Positions 9,169-17,073 of a DNA stretch of 51,007 nt are shown here, in pieces. The DNA comes from Candidatus Taylorbacteria bacterium RIFCSPLOWO2_12_FULL_43_20 (lineage in GTDB: Bacteria; Patescibacteriota; Minisyncoccia; Phycocordibacterales; HO2-43-120): contig MHSK01000015.1 of the NCBI GenBank assembly GCA_001821295.1, positions 1-51,007 on the forward strand, given 5' to 3'. The number at the start of each line of letters is the position of its first letter. Position 1 is the first letter of the stretch. Under the pieces are notes generated by a model. That model was not told the origin of the DNA. It ran no database searches and was given only the letters and a program-made list of their open reading frames with translations. A program made the position numbers and the translations under genes.

Positions 9169-9621
9169 ATGTATATTATTGTCGGATTCTCTTCATTGTT
9201 TCTAATCATAGCTGGCGTGCTCGGGATGATTTTCTGTACCAGGGGAAAGATGCCATTTTTTATAGCTATTATGTTTGGACTGGTAGGAGTACTCGTGTTA
9301 GCTCCGTCCCTCGTACCAGAATCGTCAAAGCTGATTACAATGCGCCCCGCCGGCTCTCCCACCACGTTGGCTTCTTTGGACACGGAAACTGTATTCAAAG
9401 TCATCGGCACTGGAGAAATAGAGAAGGATGGCGGCGGAGGGTTGGCGGTTCTGATTGATGCCGTCAAACACATCCCGTCTGGCCCCGTTCTTGTGCTGAT
9501 TGGCACAAACGAGGTCAGTAGGGGTATGTACGTAACGGTTGAAGGGGACGCGCTTGTGCCGTTTCCTCCGCCTCCTCCACCGGACACGGTTGCGTTGACT
9601 GCAACAAATGCATTGGAATAA
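9169..9621 (+). CDS. Hypothetical two-helix membrane protein
   Basis: 150 aa, function not recognised. Two hydrophobic helices lie at residues about 2-24 (IIVGFSSLFLIIAGVLGMIF) and 29-50 (PFFIAIMFGLVGVLVLAPS). An extracellular-side domain of beta-strand character follows, ending in a proline run (PFPPPPPPD). The ATG at 9169 has a GAGAGGGTG Shine-Dalgarno, and a strong intrinsic terminator follows the gene. A long open frame exists on the opposite strand, but the SD and terminator favour this strand. Confidence 0.6.
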   Translation: MYIIVGFSSLFLIIAGVLGMIFCTRGKMPFFIAIMFGLVGVLVLAPSLVPESSKLITMRPAGSPTTLASLDTETVFKVIGTGEIEKDGGGGLAVLIDAVKHIPSGPVLVLIGTNEVSRGMYVTVEGDALVPFPPPPPPDTVALTATNALE

Positions 9622-9648
9622 TGCATTGCCGAAAGTCCATTTTTTAGC

Positions 9649-9682
9649 AAAGGCCCGTTCATCAAAGAACGCGGCCTTTTTT
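9649..9682 (+). terminator. Intrinsic terminator
   Basis: AAAGGCC and CGTTC arms pair with GAACG and GGCCTTT, with one mismatch, followed by a T run. It lies about 28 nt after the stop of the 9.2 kb gene. Confidence 0.85.
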
Positions 9683-9717
9683 CATTAGACAGATAACCGA
9701 GCGGAAACATTTAGGTG

Positions 9718-9746
9718 TTGACAAATACGATATTAATGTAATAATG
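9718..9746 (+). promoter_or_regulatory. Sigma-70-like promoter
   Basis: A consensus TTGACA (9718-9723) lies 16-17 nt before a TAATAATG -10 region (9740-9746). The transcript would have a short leader with AGGA about 6 nt before the ATG at 9778. Confidence 0.65.
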
Positions 9747-9777
9747 CACAGGGAATTTGAACAAAAAAAGGAATAAA

Positions 9778-10218
9778 ATGTTAGAAAAAAGAGAAATTTG
9801 CGTAATTGAAACGGGAAACCGTGAGGTTGCCGCGGTGTTTGTGCATAGGCCAGGCGAGTATCGCGTTATCTCTTGGGAAAGGTCCGAAAGAATTGGAATC
9901 ATAAAAGAAAAAATTTTGGAGTTGGAAAAATGGACTATGAGTTTTGGAACAGGTGTTCTGGCGACATGGTCTGGGTGTGACTTCGCAAAGTTTTTTCTGG
10001 AGTTCGGGATTTTTTCAGGAAATGGTTTTGTTTTAGATATTCGCACTTTTTGGCTGACTCTCTCACTCAATCCGGAGACTATTGTCCCGGCGTCTGTTCT
10101 TGAGTTTGGAGCATCTCCGCTTCAACGTGCCAAAAAGCTGGCGGAGATCATGGAGCATCTGATAGAGCTGCGACGCAAACTGTCTGAACACGCCCATCGT
10201 TCCAAGCTTAAGCTTTGA
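9778..10218 (+). CDS. Hypothetical protein
   Basis: Not recognised. The protein is about 146 aa from the ATG at 9778 (MLEKREICVIETGNREVAAV), chosen because AGGA sits at the right distance; an in-frame ATG exists 21 nt earlier. It looks like a soluble alpha/beta protein, with a C-terminal helix rich in charged residues (AKKLAEIMEHLIELRRKLSE). It carries its own TTGACA promoter and intrinsic terminator. Like the genes at 5.7, 9.2 and 16.4 kb, it behaves as an autonomous small unit. No catalytic motif is evident. Confidence 0.6.
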   Translation: MLEKREICVIETGNREVAAVFVHRPGEYRVISWERSERIGIIKEKILELEKWTMSFGTGVLATWSGCDFAKFFLEFGIFSGNGFVLDIRTFWLTLSLNPETIVPASVLEFGASPLQRAKKLAEIMEHLIELRRKLSEHAHRSKLKL

Positions 10219-10234
10219 TCTTTAGTCAGTCGTC

Positions 10235-10268
10235 AATCGGCAAATTCTCATTTGCCGATTTTTTTTTC
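10235..10268 (+). terminator. Intrinsic terminator
   Basis: AATCGGCAAAT pairs perfectly with ATTTGCCGATT across a TCTC loop, and nine T follow. It lies 16 nt after the stop of the preceding hypothetical gene. Confidence 0.92.
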
Positions 10269-10276
10269 TTCCTCTT

Positions 10277-10402
10277 CCCCTCTTTAGAGGGGAAGTGCCG
10301 AGGTCTCCGAGGCGATGGGGTGTCTTCTCTCTTCTTCCCTTTTTTCCCCTTTTTGAATTTACAATTTTTTCGAATTTGTTATTTGGTGCTTCGTGCTTAT
10401 CT
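10277..10402. repeat. Family B and family E elements
   Basis: 10277-10322 is family B in its uninterrupted form, nearly identical to 6114-6159. 10351-10402 is family E, again matching the 6.2 kb copy. The same B-E order is found at both sites, so the pair may move or be copied together. Confidence 0.85.
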
Positions 10403-10790
10403 AAAAATGGTGTGTCTCCTCTTCTCTTCCGTTAGAAATTTCTCCCAAGTGCCCCACCGCTAGTCCCGCGGTTACAAACAGCAGAGAAATATCCCTGAAC
10501 AAAATGTCTATCTGATTCAAGTTGAAAAGCACAACGGCCAGGAGCAATATTGTCGCCGTGGCATAAGGCACGAATAGCTTCTTGCCGGTCAGTATCCATA
10601 CAGCGATCGCGACATGGACAAAAGTATAGATGCTCACCAAGATGAGTTCCGGAATTGACGCTTTTATAAAAAGGGGGAAATATCCCGTCCATGACTGAGG
10701 GTCAAAGTGTATTCTCACGGCCGGATACAGAAAAGCGAAAGCGATAGCGGTCCTTATTAAAAAGTATGAAATTTTTTCCCTGTTACCCAT
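10401..10790 (-). CDS. Small DoxX-like integral membrane protein
   Basis: 129 aa with four predicted membrane helices: ISYFLIRTAIAFAFLYPAV, ELILVSIYTFVHVAIAVWIL, YATATILLLAVVLFNL and FRDISLLFVTAGLAVGHL. The size, four-helix layout and early FLYPA segment resemble the DoxX/TQO-small-subunit-like superfamily common in CPR, but no diagnostic residue is certain. The biochemical role is unknown. It is the only gene between two repeat blocks and reads toward the 9.8 kb gene. Confidence 0.65.
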   Translation of the reverse strand: MGNREKISYFLIRTAIAFAFLYPAVRIHFDPQSWTGYFPLFIKASIPELILVSIYTFVHVAIAVWILTGKKLFVPYATATILLLAVVLFNLNQIDILFRDISLLFVTAGLAVGHLGEISNGREEETHHF

Positions 10791-10973
10791 GTCATTTCAT
10801 TGATTGCAAACTCTTTGTCTTAGTAATATCTTTTTTTTCTTTTTTTCTTCCTTTTTTGAATTTACAATTTTTTCAACTTTGTTATTTGGTGCTTCGTGTT
10901 TATCTAATGATGGGGTGTCGTTTCTTATTCGTATTCATTCGTATCATTAGTACCATTCGTATATTGGTATCTG
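10791..10973. repeat. Family E copy and an unoccupied family A flank
   Basis: 10855-10909 is family E. 10930-10972 carries the AT-rich flanks normally found around palindrome A (ATTCGTATTCATTCG, then TTCGTATATTGGTATC) without the palindrome. Confidence 0.7.
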
Positions 10974-11504
10974 TTATTTCACAATCACCGTCCCTTCGTG
11001 GTTTGCCTGCAGGTGATTATGATATTGCCACTCACCCGTTTTGTCAAAAGTAAAGTCAAAGACACTTTTGCCCCGCGCATCGGTTTTGTATTGGTCAAAT
11101 TCCGGATAAATATTGTGCGTCGGATGATCGTTGGAAGCCACGGACATCGGCGTTGCTGACTCGTTTATAAATCTCACGGTCTGGCCTTTGTTTACAGTGA
11201 TGCTTTTCGGATTAAATCCTTCCTTCGTGTAAATTACGAATATCTCTTCAATCATGTCGTCATCCAATGTGGCTGAGGAATTTGCTTCCTCCTCCTCTTC
11301 TTCCTCATTATTTCCGCCATTAGTTTGAACCGGACTTTCCGTATTTTCGTTCATATCACGATCGTTGTTAAGAGTGGCGTTTTCGTCCGAAGAGTTGCCG
11401 GGCGCTAAGACCACATTCCCGTTATTTTTAGGAATGAAAGCTATCACTGCCAGCGCCAAAATTATTATTACCAATACTCCGATTACAGTGTTTTTTTTGT
11501 TCAT
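10974..11504 (-). CDS. Membrane-anchored cupredoxin-fold protein
   Basis: 176 aa. A single N-terminal hydrophobic segment (residues 6-25, NTVIGVLVIIILALAVIAFI) anchors it outside the cell. A low-complexity linker with a run of Glu follows, then a cupredoxin domain (about residues 85-176: GFNPKSITVNKGQTVRFIN, ..HPTHNIYPEF, WQYHNHLQANHEGTVIV). In typical type 1 copper proteins the end reads Y-x-C-x(2-4)-H-x(2-4)-M. Here the Cys and Met positions hold Asn and His, so a classical blue copper site is not present. It may bind metal through its histidines or have lost copper binding. Confidence 0.82.
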   Translation of the reverse strand: MNKKNTVIGVLVIIILALAVIAFIPKNNGNVVLAPGNSSDENATLNNDRDMNENTESPVQTNGGNNEEEEEEEANSSATLDDDMIEEIFVIYTKEGFNPKSITVNKGQTVRFINESATPMSVASNDHPTHNIYPEFDQYKTDARGKSVFDFTFDKTGEWQYHNHLQANHEGTVIVK

Positions 11505-11755
11505 AAAATTTATATATATAGCTAGTCAATTTACGGCATTATGATCGCCGTAAACATGTATTAATGCTTTCCTATTATATACAGGATCAACACAATCGGC
11601 TATATTTCCCTCCTTTTCTTCCTTTCCCACGGATTTCCTTTTCCCCTCTTCCATTAGAATTTACCTGTCCCGAGCTTTGTCGAGGGAGATATTAGAAATT
11701 ATGGTTCAATTACTTCACCATCCTGAGGAACTCGAAGGAGAAATTTCTTATTACC
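11505..11755. repeat. Intergenic block with the 24-bp and 38-bp inserted units
   Basis: 11664-11687 is the CCTGTCCCGAGC unit and 11701-11738 the ATGGTTCAATT unit, both inside a TTAGAAATT tract. Nothing else is recognised except an AT-rich upstream region of the cupredoxin gene. Confidence 0.8.
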
Positions 11756-13228
11756 TCACTGCCATGTCTTGAACCAAAATCTGGACATTAGTTTTTCCGT
11801 TTCCATAGGCAAGCCGTAAGAGAGCGGCGCAAAATATATGAAAGAAAGGGCGCATATAGCAATAATAGAAGCCGCGGCGACCCTCCTGTTTCTTTTTTTG
11901 GCAATTTCGTCAATCAAGAAAGCCAGGATAATGATTGAGAAGATTAAGGCGGCAAAATAATGGTATATGAACATTACTCTGCCGATAAAAATGAACGGGA
12001 TAAGATTTATGAAATACCCCGCGAGAAGAATCATAGAGAGCTCTTTTTTCCTGCGAGAAGCTTTGCCGTCAAACATGAGCAGGGCGAAATATCCGAGGAG
12101 TATAATGACTGACGCGCTTCCAATCCAGTAGATAAGTGGATTGCCGAGGAGGTATATTCTTGCCAACCTTCCGGCGTTGTCCGTGTTTTCCAGTGAAGGG
12201 GAGCCGTCCCAGAAATACACTGGCCTTTTCATGTATACCCAGCTATACCACGGGCTTCCGTAAGCGTGGAGGTCATCCAGTCGTTGGTTGGCTCTATACA
12301 TCTCCGCGTTAAGTTCAATAAATTTATCAAATATACCCGACGGCCGGACATCCTCATCGTCTTCATATTTATTTCCCGCCAGCGTTTTCTGGAATTCTTT
12401 GCTCATGAAATCTTTTCCCGGTCCGGTTTTATCAAGGAGAGCGAAATGGACGGCAAAAACAGCGAAATAAATAGCGAAAGGCAAGATGACGAAAAGCCCG
12501 ATCTTCATCGCGAATTCCCTGATTTGAGGTTTGCGCCAAGGGATATCTTTCGCGCTGAATGAACGCTTCCACAATGAAGCTCCGAGCGGCAGCGCGTGTT
12601 TTTTAAACAGATCATATATTTCAACTCCGGCCATAATGGCGAGGAATGAGAGGCCTGTCCATTTGATGCTTACCGCGAACGCGCCGAGGGCTATCGCCGC
12701 TGTAAGCCGCGCCCAAGAGGTCGTGTGTTCTTTGCGGTTTCTGTAGGAAAAATAGAACGCGAGACCGGAGAATCCGAGGAGCAGGAGAATGCTGTCCAAG
12801 AGAATAAAGCGGGACTGGACCAATAGAGAATTCTCCAAGATCACGAGAAGGCCGGCGGTGAAAGCGGCTATTCTGGACAGTTTTAGCGTCCTGGATAGCA
12901 TATAGATAATGATCGGAAGCAGTGTTCCGGCTATTGCTGGCAGGAGGCGTAGCCACGCGAAATTCGTACCTGCGAGACTTTCTCCTATGGAGCCGAAACC
13001 CACGACAGGATCAAATTCTCCGAAATATCCGACCGCGCTTATCAGTAGTTTCGCCAACGGCGGATGGATGTCAAAAAAATATTCTCCGGTAAGATAGCCG
13101 GAGATAAATTTGCCGAAATGCACTTCGTCAAATACTGTTTCGGCGGGGTAGCCAAAAAAAGCGAAATGCGTGGCGATGCTAATCACAAGCAAGACCGCGA
13201 CCCCCGCGTATGTCGCTATTTTTTTCAT
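11756..13228 (-). CDS. Protein O-mannosyltransferase-like glycosyltransferase (PMT family, GT39)
   Basis: 490 aa polytopic membrane protein. The first luminal loop carries FDEVHFGKFISGYLTGEYFFDIHPPLAKLL. This contains the acidic DE pair and the HPPLAK motif typical of dolichyl-phosphate-mannose protein mannosyltransferases. About ten hydrophobic segments follow, with the NRKEHTTSWARLTAAIALGA cytosolic stretch and the SPWYSWVYMKRPVYFW and HYFAALIFSI segments seen in the family. It should transfer a lipid-linked sugar onto secreted proteins or glycans. Together with the glycosylphosphotransferase at the window start it suggests a glycosylated surface, possibly including the pili. The sugar is inferred, not shown. 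Confidence 0.9.
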   Translation of the reverse strand: MKKIATYAGVAVLLVISIATHFAFFGYPAETVFDEVHFGKFISGYLTGEYFFDIHPPLAKLLISAVGYFGEFDPVVGFGSIGESLAGTNFAWLRLLPAIAGTLLPIIIYMLSRTLKLSRIAAFTAGLLVILENSLLVQSRFILLDSILLLLGFSGLAFYFSYRNRKEHTTSWARLTAAIALGAFAVSIKWTGLSFLAIMAGVEIYDLFKKHALPLGASLWKRSFSAKDIPWRKPQIREFAMKIGLFVILPFAIYFAVFAVHFALLDKTGPGKDFMSKEFQKTLAGNKYEDDEDVRPSGIFDKFIELNAEMYRANQRLDDLHAYGSPWYSWVYMKRPVYFWDGSPSLENTDNAGRLARIYLLGNPLIYWIGSASVIILLGYFALLMFDGKASRRKKELSMILLAGYFINLIPFIFIGRVMFIYHYFAALIFSIIILAFLIDEIAKKRNRRVAAASIIAICALSFIYFAPLSYGLPMETEKLMSRFWFKTWQ

Positions 13229-13554
13229 ACAACCATTCTACGTGAAATGCCCCAAATTTCCAAAATTATTCCCGCGCCTTTTTTGTTAGAAATTACCTGT
13301 CCCGAGCGTTGTCGAGGGAGATATTAGAAATTATGGTTCAATTACTTCACCATCCTGAGGAACTCGAAGGAGAAATTTCTTCCTCCCCCTCTTCCTCTTC
13401 CCCTCTTTAGAGGGGAAGTGCCGAGTCCGCGAGGCGATGGGGTGTTCATTAAAGGGAAAGTGCCAACTGTGTCCCGCCGAAGCGTTGCGCGAAGGGGGAG
13501 TCCCCGAGCCGATGGGGTGTTCATTAGAAATTAGAAATTTCTTTCTTCTTGTGC
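13229..13554. repeat. Mosaic of repeat elements upstream of the Nudix gene
   Basis: 24-bp unit at 13296-13319, 38-bp unit at 13333-13370, family B at 13400-13444, then a GTGTCCCGCCGAAGC-type unit at about 13470-13502. 13523-13541 is TTAGAAATTAGAAATTTC, an empty version of the 38-bp unit's insertion site. No gene is seen. Confidence 0.85.
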
Positions 13555-13560
13555 TATAAA
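13555..13560 (+). promoter_or_regulatory. -10 box of a leaderless promoter
   Basis: TATAAA ends 6 nt before the ATG at 13567. This decides the start in favour of the ATG over the TTG at 13549. Confidence 0.5.
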
Positions 13561-13566
13561 TTAGGC

Positions 13567-13983
13567 ATGATATTACAGGTGGGAGTCAAGGTATTCCTTG
13601 GAAACAAGCATGGACAATACTTGTTGCTTTATAGATCTTTGGAAAAATACCCGGACGTGAAGGGTAGGTGGGACATTGTCGGCGGAAGGATCGTTCCAGG
13701 TTCAAAGCTTAAAGAAAATTTAAGAAGGGAAGTCAAAGAAGAGACTGGTCTAGAGATAATTTCCGAGCCGGTGCTCATAGCCGCGCAGGATATAATGCCG
13801 GATGGCGATAAGCATGTTGTTCGGCTTACATACACGGCTGAAACGGAGGGGGAGCCGGTACTAAATACTTCAGAAAATACGGATTATAAATGGATGTTAA
13901 AGGAGGAAATAGAAGCGTTGGATGATTTGGATATTTATGCCAAAGACGCGCTAAAAGCGATTTCTCACCCCATCAAGGTTTAA
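13567..13983 (+). CDS. Nudix hydrolase
   Basis: About 138 aa. Hydrolyses a nucleoside diphosphate linked to another group; the substrate is not predictable. The Nudix box is G-x5-S-x7-REVKEETGL (box starts near residue 39). The REVxEExG metal-binding core is intact, but the usual Glu at the seventh position of the box is Ser. The N-terminal VGVKVFLGNKHGQYLLL strand and GRWDIVGGR are typical. The start is placed at ATG 13567 because TATAAA ends 6 nt earlier. Its stop codon lies inside a family H hairpin. Confidence 0.9.
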   Translation: MILQVGVKVFLGNKHGQYLLLYRSLEKYPDVKGRWDIVGGRIVPGSKLKENLRREVKEETGLEIISEPVLIAAQDIMPDGDKHVVRLTYTAETEGEPVLNTSENTDYKWMLKEEIEALDDLDIYAKDALKAISHPIKV

Positions 13984-13990
13984 CCTTGAT
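13972..13990. terminator. Family H hairpin, copy 2 (overlapping the Nudix stop codon)
   Basis: ATCAAGGTT-T-AACCTTGAT is a perfect 9-bp inverted repeat that includes the TAA stop of the Nudix gene. It is one of two H hairpins bracketing the transglutaminase-like gene. Confidence 0.65.
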
Positions 13991-14013
13991 ATTTTCAGTA
14001 TTCTAACTATAGA

Positions 14014-16062
14014 ATGGGTCTTAAAAATCAAATCAAAATGGCAGATAAATATTCAATAGCTAATAAGCCTAATTGGGCAGGGATAACTTCAAATGAGGAA
14101 TTAGTGGCACTTTGTTCAAACAATGAAAAAGATGCTGAAATAAAAGACTCAGGGAAAGGTTTGTGTTACCTGAATACTGAAATTGTAAACACTTCTAACT
14201 TAAAAACAGAGCGGTACTTTTTTAAAATTTGGAACTTGAGCAATACACAAAGTCTCCAAGCGGCCTCTTCCAGTGAAATTATTTTAAACGACGATCAGAA
14301 AATTATAATTCATCGAGTATGCCTGATACGTGATGGTCAGATATTAGAAAAAACCAATACTCTTAATGTCAGGGTATTGGATGATGAAAAATCATCTGCG
14401 TATGGAATGATATCTAAAACTAAAAAAATTCATTGGATAGTTGCCGATCTGCAATTGCAAGATACCTTTGTTCTTGAGTACAGCATTGTTTCTGTCTTTA
14501 ATTCCGATGCGGAGCTTGATAAAAAGTATTTTCGCCATGTGCAATTAATGCCTCCCGCGTATTGGTTCTGCAAAAAATATATTTTCAAACTGATTAATGA
14601 TCGTGAAGAAAATTTACGCATAATCCAAAAATACTTCCGAGACGATAGGGGACATAAGGTGGAAGCAAATTCCATTCTAATTGAAAAAGAAAATTCCTTT
14701 ACCTTTGAAAGGGTCAATTTTCAATCTGTTAATCCAAAGGATGTTTTTATCCCATATATCGAGATTGCAACCGATGCGTCATGGACGCAAATATCCAGTC
14801 AGATATATTCTATGTATAAAGAGGCGTTGAGTAATACCAACATCGCTAAGTCGTCCACATATAAAACCTTAGGTCTTGGGAATGACACAGAAAGCGATAT
14901 AAGAAAGATAATTGAGTTTGTTCAGAACCAAATTGTTTATTTATATGACGCAGAAGTCATGCTCGGGCATGTGCCCCAATCGTCCGATTTATCTTTGCGG
15001 CAAAAATCAGGTGATTGCAAGGCAAAGTCACTACTCTTGGTGGATTTATTAAAAACGATAGATATAGAATCAGAAATTATTCTGGTTAATTATTCTCAAG
15101 ATTTTTTTATTTCCGAAAATTTACCGTCTCCGTTTGTATTCAATCATGTTATCGTAAAAATTTCCCATAAGGGTGTAAATTATTTTGTTGATTCAACATG
15201 GTCGGATCGGTACGGTCTTTTGGGAAAGAGAGCCGAACCATTTTTTTCCAGCTATCTTCCGATAGCTGCCAATGCCGATCTTGTAAAAAGATCTAATGAT
15301 GTTCCATCAGATTTTAGTATTGAGGAAAGCATTAAAATTAATTTAGACAATAAAGAAAGTTCACTCCTAGACGAAACTGTATTTCGACAAGCATCGGCTG
15401 ATATTGTTCGAACCAATTTTAAAAAAGCAGATAAGATTCAATTGATTGAAAATGAGAGCAATATGCAGGCAGGTAGACTGTCCCTTGATATATCACAGGG
15501 TCTGAATAATCTCTTCAAAGATGTTGAATATCATATTTTGTCAGATGATAAGGATGAAAACCTCGTAAAAACTATTTATAAAGCAAAACTCATTAATCCG
15601 TATCAAGTTCTCAAGGGGGGCAAGGTTTTTAGATACTACTATTTTTTAAATACCGACAACGTGCTTTCATACAATCACAATGATGTACCCTGCTCCAGTT
15701 TTATTTCTTTTCCTTTGAAACATAATTTACATATTCAATCAAAGGACTTTATTCTCAAGAACGATCCTCTTACGACCAGAAACACGGAGATTATGAATGA
15801 TTACTTCTATTTTTCAAATAAAAAAACGATTTCATTTCGAAGTGCCACAGTGAATAGCATATACATGCCTAAAATATATGGGGATGTTAGGCCCGAGGAT
15901 TTAGAAAAATTTAAGAAGGATTGTATTAAAATAAATGATAGTAATTTTGGAATAGGTATCATCTATGCCAATTTTTGGCGATATATTTTTAGAAACAGCT
16001 ATTGGTTTATTATTATATATATAATAATACGTGTCATTACTGAGGCATTTGAAAGTATATAA
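14014..16062 (+). CDS. DUF3857/transglutaminase-like protein with C-terminal membrane anchor
   Basis: 682 aa. The layout matches proteins with an N-terminal DUF3857-type beta domain (about residues 50-260) followed by a transglutaminase-like papain-fold domain. The likely catalytic triad is Cys in SGDCKAKSLLL (near 335), His in FNHVIVKI and Asp in FVDSTWSD. A beta-rich region follows, then one membrane helix near the C-terminus (YWFIIIYIIIRVI). The family's substrate is unknown; a peptidase or amidase role is possible. A second in-frame ATG at 14038 may be the true start, since TATAGA lies at 14008-14013. The gene is AT-rich compared with its neighbours and bracketed by two family H hairpins, which suggests transfer; such proteins are common in Bacteroidota. 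Confidence 0.8.
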   Translation: MGLKNQIKMADKYSIANKPNWAGITSNEELVALCSNNEKDAEIKDSGKGLCYLNTEIVNTSNLKTERYFFKIWNLSNTQSLQAASSSEIILNDDQKIIIHRVCLIRDGQILEKTNTLNVRVLDDEKSSAYGMISKTKKIHWIVADLQLQDTFVLEYSIVSVFNSDAELDKKYFRHVQLMPPAYWFCKKYIFKLINDREENLRIIQKYFRDDRGHKVEANSILIEKENSFTFERVNFQSVNPKDVFIPYIEIATDASWTQISSQIYSMYKEALSNTNIAKSSTYKTLGLGNDTESDIRKIIEFVQNQIVYLYDAEVMLGHVPQSSDLSLRQKSGDCKAKSLLLVDLLKTIDIESEIILVNYSQDFFISENLPSPFVFNHVIVKISHKGVNYFVDSTWSDRYGLLGKRAEPFFSSYLPIAANADLVKRSNDVPSDFSIEESIKINLDNKESSLLDETVFRQASADIVRTNFKKADKIQLIENESNMQAGRLSLDISQGLNNLFKDVEYHILSDDKDENLVKTIYKAKLINPYQVLKGGKVFRYYYFLNTDNVLSYNHNDVPCSSFISFPLKHNLHIQSKDFILKNDPLTTRNTEIMNDYFYFSNKKTISFRSATVNSIYMPKIYGDVRPEDLEKFKKDCIKINDSNFGIGIIYANFWRYIFRNSYWFIIIYIIIRVITEAFESI

Positions 16063-16071
16063 TATTAAAAA

Positions 16072-16096
16072 AATATTAAGGTTTAACCTTGATATT
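16072..16096. terminator. Family H hairpin, copy 3
   Basis: AATATTAAGGTT-T-AACCTTGATATT is an inverted repeat with one G-T mismatch. It lies 9 nt after the stop of the transglutaminase-like gene. Confidence 0.65.
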
Positions 16097-16120
16097 CCTC
16101 TTCCCCTATATTTTTTCTTA

Positions 16121-16312
16121 AAAATAAAGGGGGAGTACTCCGCACATTTTTATCAGATATAAATGTGCGGAGGGTGGGGGTTCTCTTTGTTATTTCAAAT
16201 CCACAATTTTTGCGATTTCGTTCTTGGTGTTTATCTAAAGACGGGATGTCTTCTTCTCTTATTCGTATTGATTTGTATATTCGTATTAATTCGTATATTA
16301 GTATCGTTTGTA
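16121..16312. repeat. Family G hairpin copy 2, element E variant and unoccupied family A flank
   Basis: 16121-16188 is the second copy of family G, with a C-G to A-T compensatory change in its stem. 16190-16240 is a diverged family E. 16260-16312 has the AT-rich flank text of palindrome A (TATTCGTATTAATTCG) without the palindrome. Confidence 0.8.
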
Positions 16313-16340
16313 TTGTAAAAAAGGCAGTACGAGATATACT
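16313..16340 (+). promoter_or_regulatory. Promoter of the 16.4 kb genes
   Basis: TTGTAA (16313-16318), a 16-nt spacer, then TATACT (16335-16340). The presumed leader of about 70 nt contains a TCGGTCGCAGAGCGGTCGA partial inverted repeat. Confidence 0.5.
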
Positions 16341-16414
16341 CACATATAGAGAGTTGTCGGTCGCAGAGCGGTCGACGGGAAGCACAAAACAATCAAATAG
16401 AGAGGAACACACCT

Positions 16415-16612
16415 ATGCGCCGGATTCAAATTAAACCGGAATATTCTGACCTGATAAGGTATGGAGGACAAGATGATCCGTTACAAGAAATGCCTGACTC
16501 GCCGCCTCCGGACAATTTTGAATTTCTGGAGGAAAGAAACACTCGGCCGATCAACTTGAAATCCAATACGGAATGGGGGAGAGAGATTCGGAGGGCGACA
16601 ACGGGAAGCTAG
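16415..16612 (+). CDS. Hypothetical small protein, 65 aa
   Basis: Not recognised. It is hydrophilic, with a proline-rich centre (DSPPPDNFEF). GAGAGGAA lies about 9 nt before the ATG and gives a normal Shine-Dalgarno. It is read with the next small gene under one promoter, with a shared terminator at 16866. No membrane helix or motif is visible. Confidence 0.5.
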   Translation: MRRIQIKPEYSDLIRYGGQDDPLQEMPDSPPPDNFEFLEERNTRPINLKSNTEWGREIRRATTGS

Positions 16613-16648
16613 ACTGGAAGTTTGGCAGTCAACAAAGAAAGTGAACAT

Positions 16649-16843
16649 ATGAAAAGAAAATTGAAGAAGTGGGAAAAACAGCCCTGCGTGCACTCCGTAC
16701 CCAAGAACGATCTCGGTGTTACTCAAATGCAGAGTTCCCGAGGTAATCGTCAGATGAGTACAGCCGATCATGGAAAAGTCCTTTCGCGTGCCATTGCCCC
16801 CATTCAGCAACTTCTTAGATCGGAATGTAAGAAGGTTAACTGA
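16649..16843 (+). CDS. Hypothetical small basic protein, 64 aa
   Basis: Not recognised. The frame opens at a TTG at 16622, but ATG 16649 (MKRKLKKWEKQ) is a more natural start. It has a basic N-terminus and no clear domain. It lies 36 nt after the preceding small gene and is followed by a strong terminator, so the two probably form a transcript of their own just before purH. Confidence 0.45.
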   Translation: MKRKLKKWEKQPCVHSVPKNDLGVTQMQSSRGNRQMSTADHGKVLSRAIAPIQQLLRSECKKVN

Positions 16844-16865
16844 CCTGAATGCCCTCGCCGCAGTT

Positions 16866-16893
16866 CGCCGTCCCAGTTGACGGCGACTTTTTT
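16866..16893 (+). terminator. Intrinsic terminator
   Basis: CGCCGTC pairs with GACGGCG across CCAGTT, followed by AC and six T. It ends the transcript of the two small genes. Confidence 0.9.
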
Positions 16894-16928
16894 CCAAGAA
16901 TGTCAACGCTTAGCGTTGACATTCTTGG
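16894..16928. repeat. Family I palindrome, copy 1 (left of purH)
   Basis: Perfect inverted repeat of 17 bp with one central base (CCAAGAATGTCAACGCT and complement). It is followed by GACAGATCAAACTTCAGGTG, which also follows copy 2 on the other side of purH, so purH is flanked by direct repeats of about 54 bp. Confidence 0.9.
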
Positions 16929-17073
16929 ACAGATCAAACTTCAGGTGACTGGCGAGTCTCTTTTCTTGTTTTTTTACCGTTTTTGAGTAATATACGGTTC
17001 AGATGTATATGGGAAAAACTCCCGAAGTTGACGGGCATTTGTCTGTCATAACTGAACAAAATGAAAGGAACTG

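Noticed and set aside
9120-9710. 196-codon open frame on the minus strand over the 9.2 kb gene
   Set aside because: Low-complexity translation (Gly and Ser/Thr/Pro runs), no start signal; the plus-strand gene has SD, membrane helices and a terminator.
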